Source of the DNA: Muscardinus avellanarius
Taxonomy: Eukaryota > Chordata > Mammalia > Rodentia > Gliridae
Assembly: GCA_963383645.1 (NCBI GenBank)
Contig: OY726561.1
Span: forward strand, 140,637,441 to 140,701,440
Length of the DNA: 64,000 nucleotides
Direction of reading: 5' to 3'
Shown: positions 33,841-45,000 of the stretch, piece after piece
Numbering within the stretch: the first letter of the stretch is position 1
Layout of the letters: every line of letters begins with the position of its first letter
Position numbers and translations under genes: made by a program
The notes under the pieces: generated by a model
Told to the model about the DNA's origin: nothing
Seen by the model: only the letters and a program-made list of their open reading frames with translations
The model's database searches: none

Positions 33841-35024
33841 GGAGGGTCGCCTCGTCTCCGCGGCAACCGGTGCGGACGACTGTGAGGCTGTGACTTCACC
33901 GCCCTGCTGGGGGGCCCGCTCGCCTCTCCCCGCTCGCCCTGCCTCGATTCCCCGGCTCACAGCTCTGCCACCCCTGGGCCTCCCTGCCTCCAAACCTCTC
34001 TCGCCAGCCTCCGCACTCTGCCCGGCCCCTCTGAGAGGCAGGGAGGGAGACGCCGCCCCGCGGCCCGCAGGCCTCGTGCTTCTGTCACGCAGGCCGGACA
34101 CCGTGAAAACGAGGCGGCCCGCTACCGCGTCGTGATCAGCCCCATTCATACCGCGCCGGCCCTGTCGCCTCCTCTCTGCTAATTGTCCTATTCTCTCCTT
34201 CCATTTTTAAACTGCTGTCTTGTTGGCTGTTCATTTTAGTCATCCCTCCCTTCCTCCCTCCCCCTGACTGGTCCAGGTCCTCCTGGGCCTCAGCTGTGGC
34301 CCCATCCCTCCTGGGGGGCGGAGGCTGCCACCGCCTGTCCCCCGCTGTCCCGGCCTGGTTCCAGAGGCAGACTGCGCACCTGGGTCCTGCACCGCGCAGG
34401 CGGCGTAATCCAGGTACATCCCAGGACGGGACCCCGGGCACCCAAGGATCACCGGGTACAGGGCTGCAGTGGGGACCAGAGTGGCGGGAGGCACCTGAGA
34501 ACCACTTCTGTTCTTCTTGGAAGGCTTCCTGGAACCCAGGGCCGTGGGGCTGCCTCCCACCCGCCTGCCACCCCGGCCCTGCATCCCTCATGGCATCGGG
34601 CATGCGGGATTTACTAGAGTTGACACCTCCCTCTTCCACTCGGCCTGGCCCAGGAGTCTCAGCCTCACCTCCAAGCCTCTGCTCACGCAGGTAGCCCTGC
34701 TGGGTGCTCTTTCTCTTCTTGGACCCGCCCAGGGCTCTCTGACTCTCCATTCATCCATCCATCTGTCCATCACCCACTCACCTGCCCGGCCCTCTGTCCG
34801 CCCATCTGCATGTCTTCTAGTCTGATTTTTCTGCCTCTTGAACCACCCAAGCCCGTCGGAGGCTCTGTCCTAACTCTGTCCTCCCCTGGTGTCCACCCGG
34901 GGGGGGGGGGCTCTGCTCCTCCCTCCTCCCTGAGGCCCAATTCTGGGGAGGAGCCGCCTGCATTTTACCTGGTCACAAACAGCACAACGGAGCCAAATGC
35001 CTGGGAGGCTTCAAAACTGAGCCT
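33841..35024. other. Unique intergenic sequence
   Basis: CpG-containing at first, then CT-rich with a (CATC)n-like run at 34750-34770 and a G10 run at 34901. No gene recognised. Confidence 0.35.
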
Positions 35025-35235
35025 GACCAGCCGGGTGGCGGTGCGCACCTGGAATCCCAGCACCTGGGAGGCTGAGGCAGGAGGATCTCGGGCTTGCAGC
35101 CAGCATCCGCTACTAGGGAGGCTCTCAGCAACTCAGTGAGATCCTGTTTCCAAATAAGAAACACAGTTGGGCTGGGGATTTAGCTCAGAGGCAGAATACC
35201 TCTGGGTTCAGTCCCCAGTACCACACACACACAAA
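35025..35235 (+). mobile_element. B1-ID SINE
   Basis: Left arm with CCGGGTGGCGGTGCGCACCT, right arm GGGGATTTAGCTCAGAGGCA, short CA tail. Confidence 0.83.
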
Positions 35236-36660
35236 ACTGAACCTGATCCCCACTTCCTCCATCCCGTACCGTACACATGCCTGCCTCCAGGCCAGAGGCG
35301 CCCTCGCCTCCCCTGGCATCCAGTGCCCACACACCCCGGCCTGGGCCAGGCTGAGCCCCGCTCTGGGTTCTTGCTGTGTGGCCGAGGCAGGATGTGTCCC
35401 CGCTCCGAGCTCTTGCTTCTCCCAGCTGCACGTGGGAACCGAGCACGGCGCCTGCAGAGCCCTGGGAGCCGTGCTCTGGACGGACGTGTGACCACACGGC
35501 CAGGGAGCAGGGTGGCCAGACTCATAGTGGCCACCCATCCCCGAGGCCTCTCCCCCAGGACCACGCTTTCTCTCTCTGAGCCCCTCCACCCCTTCCAACT
35601 GGGTCCCCTCCGGGGGCTGGAAGCGCCTTGGCGGGCCTGTGTGCCATTTGACCCCGACGCAGCCTCGTGAAGTAGGAACCATGCAGCAGAGCTGAGAAAG
35701 GCAGAGCAGAATTGGAACCCCGGGCTCGGCGGTCGGGGGCACTGGTGAACTGGCAGCGCCACGGGTTAGGAATGGACCGCCCTGGCTTTGGCTGGCCGTG
35801 TCAACCCACCTGGGCGCTGGGCCCATGATCCCGACGGAGCCCCCGAGGTCCAGGGTGGGAAGGAACTTGCCAACGTCCCCTGTGAATTCGGACCTAGCAG
35901 GGACTTCTGCGGGGCCTCCCGGCGGTGGAGAGACGCGGGAGAGGCGTCCTGCTGGCGCTCCTGAGGAATGAGGGAATCGGGCTGCGGCCACAGGTGGCAA
36001 AGGTCTCCTCACACGCAGCACCCCGCCCTGCCTGGTTAGTGCACCCTCAGCACCCAGAGGGGGAGGCAGCCTCCGGAGGGAGGGATTCAATGGGCACGTG
36101 CACTGTACATTGGCCGCGCCATTATTCCTGAGGCACCGGCGTGGGAGGAGCTGCTCCAATCCAGCTTTGCTGATGAGGGGCCTGAGGTTTGGTGGGCGCA
36201 GAGCCCAGCCCAGCGTCGGCCCGGAAATCCTAGGTTTCCCCAGAAGCCGGCGGGGACTCCTCCTCGGGCGCAGCGTGGGTTACCCCAGTGTGAGAACTGG
36301 GTCCATCCAACCCATTCTGGAGAGGAGGCGGTGGGGGGCTTGCACAGAGCTCCTGGAGCCGGCCCACGGCGCCCACCTGGCTCCCCTCCGCGCGGGCGCG
36401 CAGCCCTAGAGCAGGTGGTCTGACAGGTTGGCCGGCAGGATGCTTGCAGGGGAGGAGGGACTGACGTCTCCCCGGCCCCCAGTGAATGCAGCTCGGTGCT
36501 AGCGGGCTCCTCCTCCCCCTGCACCTGGACAGGCCACTCTGGCCCAGGGCGCCGGAGACTGGCTCTCCAGCTGGCCGGGGCGCAGGCTCCGGGCTCCGGG
36601 CTCTGCCCTCGACGACCTGGGCCCCGCGGGGCCGTGGCCGAGCCGGGCCCCTGCACATGC
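35236..36660. other. Unique GC-rich intergenic sequence
   Basis: Long open frames on both strands (for example 35185-36159 minus) have no recognised homology. No gene supported. Confidence 0.35.
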
Positions 36661-36664
36661 GCCG

Positions 36665-36880
36665 CTGCCCGCGCCCCCAACGCGCGAGAAAAGCAAACAA
36701 AGACGTATTGGTTTCTGCTCTATTAGAGGCGCAGGAGGGGGGAAATCAATGTTTAGTAAATGGGAAAAGAGAAAATCGTTCAGGAAAGACAGTCTATTTC
36801 CAAGCCGGAGAGGGGTTCGTAAACAGCACAGGCGCCATAAAACTCCCCGAGCGGAGGAAGATTCACTTAAGGAGCCGAGC
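36665..36880. promoter_or_regulatory. Candidate enhancer with forkhead-like motifs
   Basis: The AT-richer block contains AAATCAATGTTTAGTAAATG (36743-36762; Onecut- and forkhead-like), CGTAAACAGC, CCATAAAACTC and AAGCAAACAAAG. It is sharply different from its GC-rich flanks. Confidence 0.45.
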
Positions 36881-37166
36881 TCCGGCCTGGGCTCCTCCCC
36901 TAGGCCGAGGCCTGCCCAAGGGCCCGCGGCCTCCCAACGCCAGGCCCAGCTCCGCCTCCGACTCCCTCCCGGGACCTGCGGCCTCCTGCATGGTGGGGCG
37001 GAGACAGCCCTGACTTCCCGCCAAGCCTCGCCAAGTTCTAGCCACATGCTTGACTTTGACTCTTCCCAGGACGGTCAGGGCTGGCTTCCTGGAGGAGGGG
37101 CTGTTTGTGCTGGGCTAAAATGCTGTGCAGGGGCTCTCCAGGCCAGGGAGGGAAGGCATGTCCAGG

Positions 37167-37475
37167 GCCTGTAATCCCAGTACTTGGGAGGCTGAGGCAG
37201 GAGCCTCACAGGTAGGAGACCAGCCTCAGCAGCTTAGCCAGACTCTTAGCAGCCTAGTGAGACCCTGTTTCAAAACAGTCTGGCGGGCATGATGGTGCAC
37301 ACCTCTAATCCCAGTACTTGGGAAGCTGAGACAGGACAATCGCAGGTTCAAAGCCAGCCGCAGCAACTTAGTGAGACCCTGTTCCCAAATAAAAAATAAA
37401 AACTCTAGGGTTATAGCCTGGAGGTAGAGTGACCCTGGGTCTAATCCCAGCACGTGCGCACACACACACATACAC
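37167..37475 (+). mobile_element. B1-like arm followed by B1-ID SINE
   Basis: 37167-37278 is a left arm; 37280-37455 is a full copy ending in a CA-rich tail. Confidence 0.78.
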
Positions 37476-37884
37476 ACACACACAGCAGAGGAGGGAAGGG
37501 ATGGTGGTCTAGGTACAGAAGGAACAGCCCAGGCAAAGGTCAGAGGTACTTGAAGTGACCACAGGCGCCAAGGAGGTGAGCTAGGGCAGGGAGGGGAAGT
37601 TTGGTGGGGAGGGGGTATCTGAATTGCCCCAGCTGCCGAGGGAGGGCAGTCAGAGGCGCTTCTGCCCAACCCGAGCCCGGCGGCCATGGTCCAGAAGGCC
37701 CAGAAGAAAGCACAGCGTCAGAGAACTGTCTGCCCCTCGGGGGCTACAGAGGCCGGACAGGCCAGGGCAGTTCCTGTTGGACCGCTCGGGACAGGGCGGG
37801 GACCACTTGGGGCGAGGCTGGCCCCTCCGTCCTGTGCTCCTGTTCCAGAGAGCGCGGCCCAGCAGCACGTGGGGCGGATGGAGG

Positions 37885-38000
37885 CTTTGTCCTCTATTTA
37901 CCAAGGCCCAGCAGGCCACGCCGAGAAGTATTGAATTTTAGCTTAAGATGGATGGCAGGACTGGGGTCTCCTTTACAAATGAATTATATTCTGTTTACCG
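37885..38000. promoter_or_regulatory. Small AT-rich candidate element
   Basis: Contains CTATTTACC, GAATTTTAGCTTAAG and AAATGAATTATATTCTG, followed by a (TG)n run at 38008-38027. Weak evidence. Confidence 0.3.
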
Positions 38001-38099
38001 GGGGTGTGTGTGTGTGTGTGTGTGTGCCGAGTGGGGTTTTGGATCTGCAGCCTGTTCCCATGACGGACATGCTCCCACATGAGGGCATGAGGGCTTAGG

Positions 38100-38298
38100 A
38101 AGCCAGGTATAGTTGCACTCCCAGTACTTGGGAGGCTGAGACAGGAGGATCACAGGCTCAAGGTCAGGTTCAGCCACTTAGCAAGACCCCCGGCAACTTA
38201 GATCCTGTTTCAAAATAAAAAATAAAAAAGGGCTGGGGATGTAGCTGAGAGCTAGAATAACCCTGGGTTCAATCCCCAGTACAAGAAAATAAAAAGTC
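38100..38298 (+). mobile_element. B1-ID SINE
   Basis: Left arm truncated at its start; right arm GGGGATGTAGCTGAGAGCTAG. Confidence 0.8.
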
Positions 38299-39029
38299 CA
38301 ACAGAGAAGACAGGGTCCTGCGGTGCTGTTGGGGAGGGCCTAGGGCAAGGCTGTGCCGTTCTTACCGCTGTCGTGGGCGCAGGACCCTGTCCCCCGCCCT
38401 GAGTCCCTCGGGGAGCCGTTCACGCTCACGGCCGCGTGTGAGGTGGGCTCTGTTCAGCCTCCTTGCTGAGGAGGAGGCACCTCTTTAGTCCTGGGGTTGT
38501 CCAGGGCAGCTGGGCGTGGGCTAAGTGCCATGAGAGCCAAACCTCGCCAGCCACAGGCTGCGAAGCAGGAGGGTGCGTCGGGGCTCGTGGCCCAGCGGCT
38601 GCTGCCCTCCCCCTCTCGGGGGCCACTTGTCCTTCAGCCCAGAAGACGGTGCCCCACGGGCAGCCCTGCCAGGGGAGATGGTCCCGGGCAGGGCTCGTAC
38701 CTCGCGCACCTGGCGCTCTTGCTGAAGGGGAGCAGGTGTGTGAGCACGGGCCATGCCATGGCCTCCGTGCCCATGCCGCCACAGCTGAAGGCAGCAGGGC
38801 CGGGCAGTAGCTCGGGGGGCAGCTGCATGGGTAGGGCCAGGGCCGCAGGCTGGGGAGAAGGGAGGTGCCAGGCAGAGCCCTGTCCACATGCCCGTCTGCG
38901 CTGTGCCCAGCTCCTCTGCCCCTCATGGCAAGCGCCCTGCAGATGCCCCTGCTGGGAGCCTGGCAGGGCCGGCCTGGAGCCTCCCTCCCTCCTTCCCTAT
39001 GGCTGTCAGGGGTAGGCAAAGGACCTGCT
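38299..39029. other. Unique GC-rich intergenic sequence
   Basis: No gene recognised. The open frames that run into the GT tract (38426-39367 minus; 38865-39347 plus) are repeat artefacts. Confidence 0.35.
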
Positions 39030-39031
<2 letters not shown>

Positions 39032-39078
<47 letters not shown>

Positions 39079-39247
39079 TGTGTGGTGTGCGTGGTGTGGT
39101 GTGGTGTGGGGGGGTTGGGGGTGTGTGGTGTATGTGTGGTGTGTGGTGTGTGTGTGTGTATGTGTGTGTGTGTGGTGTGTGTGTGTGGTGTGCGTGGTGT
39201 GGTGTGGTGTGGGGGGGTTGGGGGTGTGTGGTGTATGTGTGGTGTGT

Positions 39248-39282
<35 letters not shown>

Positions 39283-39333
39283 TGTGGTGTGTGTATGTGT
39301 GTGGTGTGGTGTGGTGTGGTGTGTGTGTGTGTG
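39032..39333. repeat. Complex GT-rich satellite with 103-bp internal duplication
   Basis: (GT)n with interspersed GG; the block starting GGTGTGCGTGGTG at 39084 recurs at 39187, and the following GGGGGGGTTGGGGGTGTG segment is repeated too. Confidence 0.9.
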
Positions 39334-40052
39334 GTGCTGGGGACTGAACTAAAGGCCACTCAACCACTAAGCCACATCCCCAAGCCCTTTTTATTTATTT
39401 GTATGAGATAGAGTCAGGGTCTTGCTATGTTGCCCAGGCTGGCCTCAAACTTGTGATCCTCCTGCTTCAGCCTCCAGAGCTCCCTGAGATTGCAGGCATT
39501 ACAGGCATGCACCACTGTGCCCAGCCAAGAGATGTCCTTTTTTTTTTTTTTTTTCGGTACTGGGCATGGAATCCAGGGGCATTCTAGCTCTGAGCTACAC
39601 CCCAGGCCTATTTTATTCTTTTGTGTGTGTGTGTATGTGGTACTAGGGATGGAACCCAGGGTCATTCTACCTCTGGGTGACACCTGCAGCCCTATTTTCA
39701 TTCTTTATTTTGGTGGTGGTACTGGGGTTCCTGGAAGCCCTTCTACCTCCGGGCTACACTCCCAGACCTATTTTTTTATACTTTTTTTTTTTATTTGAAA
39801 ACAGGGTCTCCTAAGCCAGCGCGCGCGGCTGGCTTCGAACCTGCGCGATCCTCCTGTCTCAGCCTCCCAAGCGCGGGGATTACAAGCGTGCGCCACCACG
39901 CCCGGCCTTCATTCTTTATTTTGAAACAGGGTCTCAATGAGTTGCGAAGGGCCTCATTAAGTAGTAGCTGAGGCTGTCCGAGAACCGCGATCCTCCTGTC
40001 TCAGCCTCCCAAAGGCTGGGGATACAAGTGTGCGCCACCACGCCTGGCTCAA
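39334..40052 (-). mobile_element. SINE cluster (minus strand)
   Basis: An older B1-ID (39334-39526, with GTTGCCCAGGCTGGCCTCAA, close to ancestral B1), two ID arms (39540-39610, 39625-39695), a full B1-ID of the GGGTTCCTGGAAGCCCTTC type (39715-39906), and a B1-like arm (39907-40052). Confidence 0.82.
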
Positions 40053-40554
40053 GATGTCCTTTTAGTACATGTTTCTTACTGAAAAAACAAATGAGACCCC
40101 TGAGCAGAGGCCCAGAGCCTCCAAATAGCTGTAGTCTCAGACATGCGCGGGTCCTCTGGGGTCCACGCTGTGTGTGGTGGTTCCGCCTCTCTGGCCCGTA
40201 TCACCCAAGACACCCAGGAACTCCTATCTGTCCCCTTGGACCTGACACCCCCAGGAAGGGAGGGACAGGCCCTGGCTGCTCCTGGCTGGGGAGCCCGGGC
40301 CTCTCACCTGGGAGGTGTTCTTCAGCACCGTGGACAGCTCCCAGCACCCTCCCAGGCCCTCCTGCGCCCAGCCGCACCCTCCTGCCTGTGAGTCTACCTG
40401 GGGTCCTCCCAGTGAGCCTCAGATATGCTAGCCCTCTGATAGGTGGGGCCCCATCTCGCTCTTCCCGCATTCGCCACCCGGCACGGTTTGCCGACTGAAT
40501 GACGTCTGCCGCGCCACCTCCACTGTGGCCCAGGATTCTTGAGGCCCGGCGACC
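40053..40554. other. Unique intergenic sequence
   Basis: No gene or repeat recognised. Confidence 0.35.
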
Positions 40555-40735
40555 ATCTGCTCACATTCTCCTTCCTCTCAGAGTTTTCGTTTAACCAAGT
40601 CATCCTTTCTTCTCTCCAAAGAATCAATATTTTCTCTGTCTTTTGACACTTATTTTATTTTATTTTTACATGCGGCCTCCCAAAGGCTGTAATTTACGGC
40701 TAATACCATGTAATCAGAGACAATGGCGGGGCGCC
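40555..40735. promoter_or_regulatory. Candidate enhancer, AT-rich island
   Basis: Contains CGTTTAACC, GAATCAATATTTTC (Onecut/Cux-like), CTGTAATTTACGG and CTAATACCATGTAATCAG. Directly next to the 91-bp minisatellite. Confidence 0.4.
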
Positions 40736-40800
40736 CGTGAGCGGGAGCAGGCAGGCTCCCTGCCAGGTGCCCCACTCCCCTCCCCGGGGTGCCCATGGCT

Positions 40801-41345
40801 GCGAGGCCTCTGGGCGCAGGATCACCGGCCGACACAGGAGCCCGTGAGCCCAGGCCTGGGCCCTTCTAGGCAGGACACGAAGACCGAGTCTGCGAGGCCT
40901 CTGGGCGCAGGATCACCGGCCGACACAGGAGCCCGTGAGCCCAGGCCTGGGCCCTTCTAGGCAGGACACGAAGACCGAGTCTGCGAGGCCTCTGGGCGCA
41001 GGATCACCGGCCGACACAGGAGCCCGTGAGCCCAGGCCTGGGCCCTTCTAGGCAGGACACGAAGACCGAGTCTGCGAGGCCTCTGGGCGCAGGATCACCG
41101 GCCGACACAGGAGCCCGTGAGCCCAGGCCTGGGCCCTTCTAGGCAGGACACGAAGACCGAGTCTGCGAGGCCTCTGGGCGCAGGATCACCGGCCGACACA
41201 GGAGCCCGTGAGCCCAGGCCTGGGCCCTTCTAGGCAGGACACGAAGACCGAGTCTGCGAGGCCTCTGGGCGCAGGATCACCGGCCGACACAGGAGCCCGT
41301 GAGCCCAGGCCTGGGCCCTTCTAGGCAGGACACGAAGACCGAGTC
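40801..41345. repeat. Perfect minisatellite, 6 x 91 bp
   Basis: Six units start at 40801, 40892, 40983, 41074, 41165 and 41256, with GCGAGGCCTCTGGGCGCAGG at each start. By eye all copies are identical; the sixth lacks only its last base. Each unit contains the 14-bp perfect palindrome GCCCAGGCCTGGGC. The period is not a multiple of three, and nothing suggests translation. Confidence 0.97.
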
Positions 41346-42249
41346 CCCAGCTGGAGAGACGCCCTGGAGCATCCAGGGCAGAGGCCTTCCGCAGGACCCA
41401 GATGGCTGTGCTCGGGTGAGGGGTGCTCAGGGCCCACTGGGCCGGTCTCCACTGAAGAAGCCCACTGAGGCACCAAGGCCAAGCCTCAGTGTGCACCCTC
41501 GTGCCCTTCCCGGCCTCTGATGCGCTGTGCCCGTGTGGCTCCCTCCCCGCTGTCTTCTACGGTGCTGCGGCTCTGTGGTGATGATTTAAATCCTCTGATG
41601 GAGCTTGTGACAGGTAAACGGCTGCCATCCCCACCCAGTACCTGCCAGGCCCTGACGAGGCCCCGGGGGGACAGGAGGGTTTGCTAGGTGGGCTTCAGAC
41701 AGTCTCTTCCAAGCGCCAGGGTGGCCAGCCAGCCTCTCCCTGCCCCTCTGGAGGGGGGGAGCCAAGCCAAGCGTGCCCTCTCCTTTCCCTCACCGGTGAT
41801 CAAAGAGGGAAGATAAAACCCTCCATAAATTCTGGAGAAATAGAGTGTCTGGAACCAGCTCAATTCCACCTGCCCGCAGGTGAGAGGCACGCAGGGAGGG
41901 GCAGGGAGCCTGGCGCCTGGCACACCATCTCTGCCAGCAGGATGGGCCTGGATGTTGGCTGTGCCCAGGCCCAGCCCCAGCCTCACCAGTCACCCCCATA
42001 TGCTGAAGCTCAGCCACAGCCCCCGGCTTGATCCCCGGCCCTCTGTTCAGGTAAAGAGTGGGGGAACAAGGTACGCAGAGGCCGAGCTGGCCTGGGGCAC
42101 GAGTGCAGGACACCTTGAGAGCGGGCGGCTTCTTTTCCTGGCCCCTCCCTGGCAACAGTCCAGAAAAGGGCACTGGGCTGTGAGTCTGGGCAGAGCCGGA
42201 CGGCCTCATTGTTACCGAGGGCCTCTCAGCACTGATCAAGAAGGTCCAG
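41346..42249. other. Unique intergenic sequence
   Basis: It holds two small AT-rich spots: 41578-41625 (GATTTAAATCC, GGTAAACGG) and 41795-41850 (GATAAAACC, CATAAATTCTGG). No gene recognised. Confidence 0.35.
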
Positions 42250-42835
42250 CATTAGCAGGGTGTGGCGGTGCATGCCTGCGATGCCAGTACTTAGGGGGCT
42301 GAGGCAGGAGGAACGCAGGTTTGCAGCCAGCTTCAGGAACTTAGTGACACCCTCAACAACTTAGTAAGACCCTGTTTCAAAAAAATTTTTTTTAAATAGC
42401 CGGGTGTGGTGGCGCATGCTTGTAATCCCAGCATTCGGGAGGCAGAGACCAGAGGATTGCGGTTCGCAGACAGCCTCAGCTACGAGGCCCTTGCAACTCA
42501 GTGACTCTGTTTCAAAAATAAAGAATAAAAACAAAATTAGGACACCAGGCATGGTGGCTCATTACATACCTGTAATCCAGCATTCAGGAGGCTGAGACCA
42601 GAGGATCACGGTTTGTGGCCGGCCTCAGCTACTTAGTAAGGTCCTCCGCAACTTAGTAAGACCCTGTTTCAAAATAAAGAATAAAAAGTAGGGCAGGGGG
42701 TATAGCTCAGAGGTCGAATGCCCCTGAGTTCCATCCCCAGACCCTAAAAAAAAAAAAATGGGGCTAGGGTGTCGCTCAGAGGTAGAATGCCCCTGGGCTC
42801 CATTCTCAGTACCGCAAATAAAATGAAACAGTAGA
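42250..42835 (+). mobile_element. SINE cluster (plus strand)
   Basis: B1-like arms at 42250-42395 and 42400-42538, a full B1-ID (42545-42750), and an ID arm (42760-42835). Confidence 0.82.
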
Positions 42836-43934
42836 AGGCCTGGGGGTTCAGTCTCAGTAGAGCCAGCGCTGCCTGCTCTCCTGTTCTGAGGTCTCAGACC
42901 TCCCAGCGTCCACAGCGGGACCCGGGCAAGGCAGGATGCGGCTCTCAGGTGTGCTACAGGATACAGGGACAAGCCTTGGCCTTTCCCGGCTGCGGGCCTA
43001 TTGCAGGAGGCGCCATCATGTGACAAGAGGCTGCAGCCCAGAGGCTGCGCAAACGCCCAGACCCCCACCCAGACGTGGGGGATTAGAGCAGAGGCCTGAA
43101 GGCAGGCTGGTGCAATTTTCCAGGAGGTGCACCCAAGGGCTGGGCTAGGCCCCCAGGGAGAAGGACACTAGATGAAGCAGCCTCCGCCCCCGGCTGGGCT
43201 GAGGGACGTGAGAGCTTCAGCCCTGGAAGGACGGGAACAGGTCTGGTGACTTCCCTTGTCCTGAGCAAGGAGGCAGGCGGAAGCACCCTCCCGCCCTAGA
43301 TGACACTGAGGCTCAGGTGAGCTGACTGCTGCAAGGTCAACAGTTTGCAAGTGGCTGAGCGGTGGTGACTTACGCCCGGGTCCCACTGCCGCCCTGGGCG
43401 CCACCCTTGCTCCGGCCTCGGGGTCTAGGCCTCGGGGTCTACGCGGGGCTTGTCGCTGGCTAGCCTCTAAACCCGCACATCCCTCATGGGAGTTGGAAGT
43501 GTCAGAGGAGTAATTAAGTGGTTGAGGGAGCAGGGCCAGCCACTGGACCGAGGCATCTGCCACACCAGGTGTCCTTCCAAATGGCTCCAAGGGCCGCGCT
43601 GATAGGGCCTCCCCCGCCACGGCCTCTGCAGAACCACAAACGTGGGCTCAGTGGGCAGAGCGTTTCCTACGAATGGCTCCCTCCTTCCGCCGTGGTCCCA
43701 GGGAGCCCGCAGCCCGGAGCAGACTCAGGACAGGGATTGCGGGTTGGAGGCAGGAGCTGGCTCTTCAGGGTCCCATGTCAGCCTGAACAGGCCCCTTAGA
43801 TCTCACCCTTAGATCTCAGAGCCAGGCTTAGGAGGCACACCTCGGGTTTCCTCCTGCTTGCAGACCCCCGCCTCGCCACCCCATGCACAACCCTGACTCA
43901 GCGGCTTAGTCCTGCCCCCACTTCCCACCCCAAC
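42836..43934. other. Unique intergenic sequence; start of the SINE-poor zone
   Basis: No young SINE. 43300-43365 has a weak MIR-like core in reverse sense. No gene recognised. Confidence 0.35.
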
Positions 43935-44245
43935 AGCCCTAATGACTTTTTAATAAATTGAAAAATTGTTTCAATACCAAATGCGATCCCGGGACATTGC
44001 TCGTGACTCTACTGAGCTTAAGTCAAATGCTCTGCGTCCTCAAATCCGACTGATTAATAATTACAAGAAGCAAGTCTGTCCTTACTCTAATGTGTTTAGG
44101 AAAACTGATGGATTTAATTTTTTTATCGGCCAAAGTAAGAAAATGTAATCTTTCTGAAAGTATCTAATACAACAATGCACCGTAATTAGTTTCTCTGGAA
44201 ACAGGCATAATGGAATAGAATAATAAATCACTTCTCCTCTCGTCC
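43935..44245. promoter_or_regulatory. Candidate enhancer, 300-bp AT-rich conserved-type island
   Basis: The longest such island in the window: CTAATGAC, TTTAATAAATTG, GATTAATAATTAC, GGATTTAATTT, CGTAATTAG and GAATAATAAATCAC cores, plus TATCGGCC. No repeat signature and sharp GC-rich borders. The 60-codon open frame at 43966-44148 looks incidental. Confidence 0.5.
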
Positions 44246-44849
44246 CTTCCCTCTGATGGAGAGAGATTTCCCCTCTGTGGGGCTGGGAAGAGGACTCGGG
44301 GGACGCGGTGGCATGCTGCGCAGCATGGGGCTCCTCTCAGCTGAGTCAACTGAACATGGGCCTGCCCGGCCTCAGAGGGGCTCAGGGCACAGCTCGTCCA
44401 CCCCCTGCTGACCGCATGCTGTAAGCACTGGGACCCAGCCCCAAGGTGGTGGTGCTTCGGCCAGCCAGACACACACCCTCGATGCCTTTGACGCTCCCCG
44501 GCCTGGGCAGCCACGGTGCTCTGGAGGGCCCATAATGACAACTGGTTCTTTTGGCCGAGTGGCTGGGGATCCACTCGGGGCGGGGCAGCAGGCGGGCAGA
44601 GGAGGGTTCTTAACTTGGAGCCCTGATTCTTCAGTTACAGATTTCCCTGAGGCATCCAAGGGGGGCCCGGTCTCCCAGTTTAAGCTGTTGTGGAAGAAGA
44701 GGAGACCAGAGAAGGAGGGGGGCAGAGCAGCCAGCCCTGTGGGGACTGGCCTGCCCCTCCCCCTTCTTTTTTAGGTCCCCCCAGCAGGTGGCTCCACGCT
44801 CTGGGGCAGCCCCATCTGGCCTCTTCCCCTTCCCCACATCCCGGGCCAA

Positions 44850-45000
44850 TACCTTACGCCTGGATTATTCTCATCAGAAATTCTGCAGCACCCTGGGCCC
44901 CCCCGCAGCTGCGGGCCAGCCGCAGGCCTGCAATAAGTAATGACAGGATAATTGTTTGTTTTATTGATCACGACCAGCCCTCCGTGGCTCAGTGATGGAT
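44850..45000. promoter_or_regulatory. Candidate enhancer
   Basis: Contains GGATTATTCTCATC, AATAAGTAATGACAGG, GGATAATTG and TTGTTTGTTTTATTGATC, giving homeodomain (OTX/PITX-like GGATTA), SOX/FOX and Onecut-like motifs within 150 bp. Confidence 0.45.

Noticed and set aside
35185..36159. 324-codon minus-strand frame as a possible novel gene
   Set aside because: It runs into a SINE at its end, has no recognisable domain, and overlaps equally open frames on the other strand.
38426..39367. 313-codon minus-strand frame rich in His/Thr, and plus-strand Val/Cys frames
   Set aside because: Direct translations of the GT/AC tract.
40801..41345. CRISPR array
   Set aside because: The 91-bp unit repeats entirely with no variable spacers, and the sequence is mammalian. 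It is a minisatellite.
43966..44148. 60-codon frame in the AT-rich island
   Set aside because: Short, no homology, within a block whose motif content fits an enhancer; no splice or start-context support.
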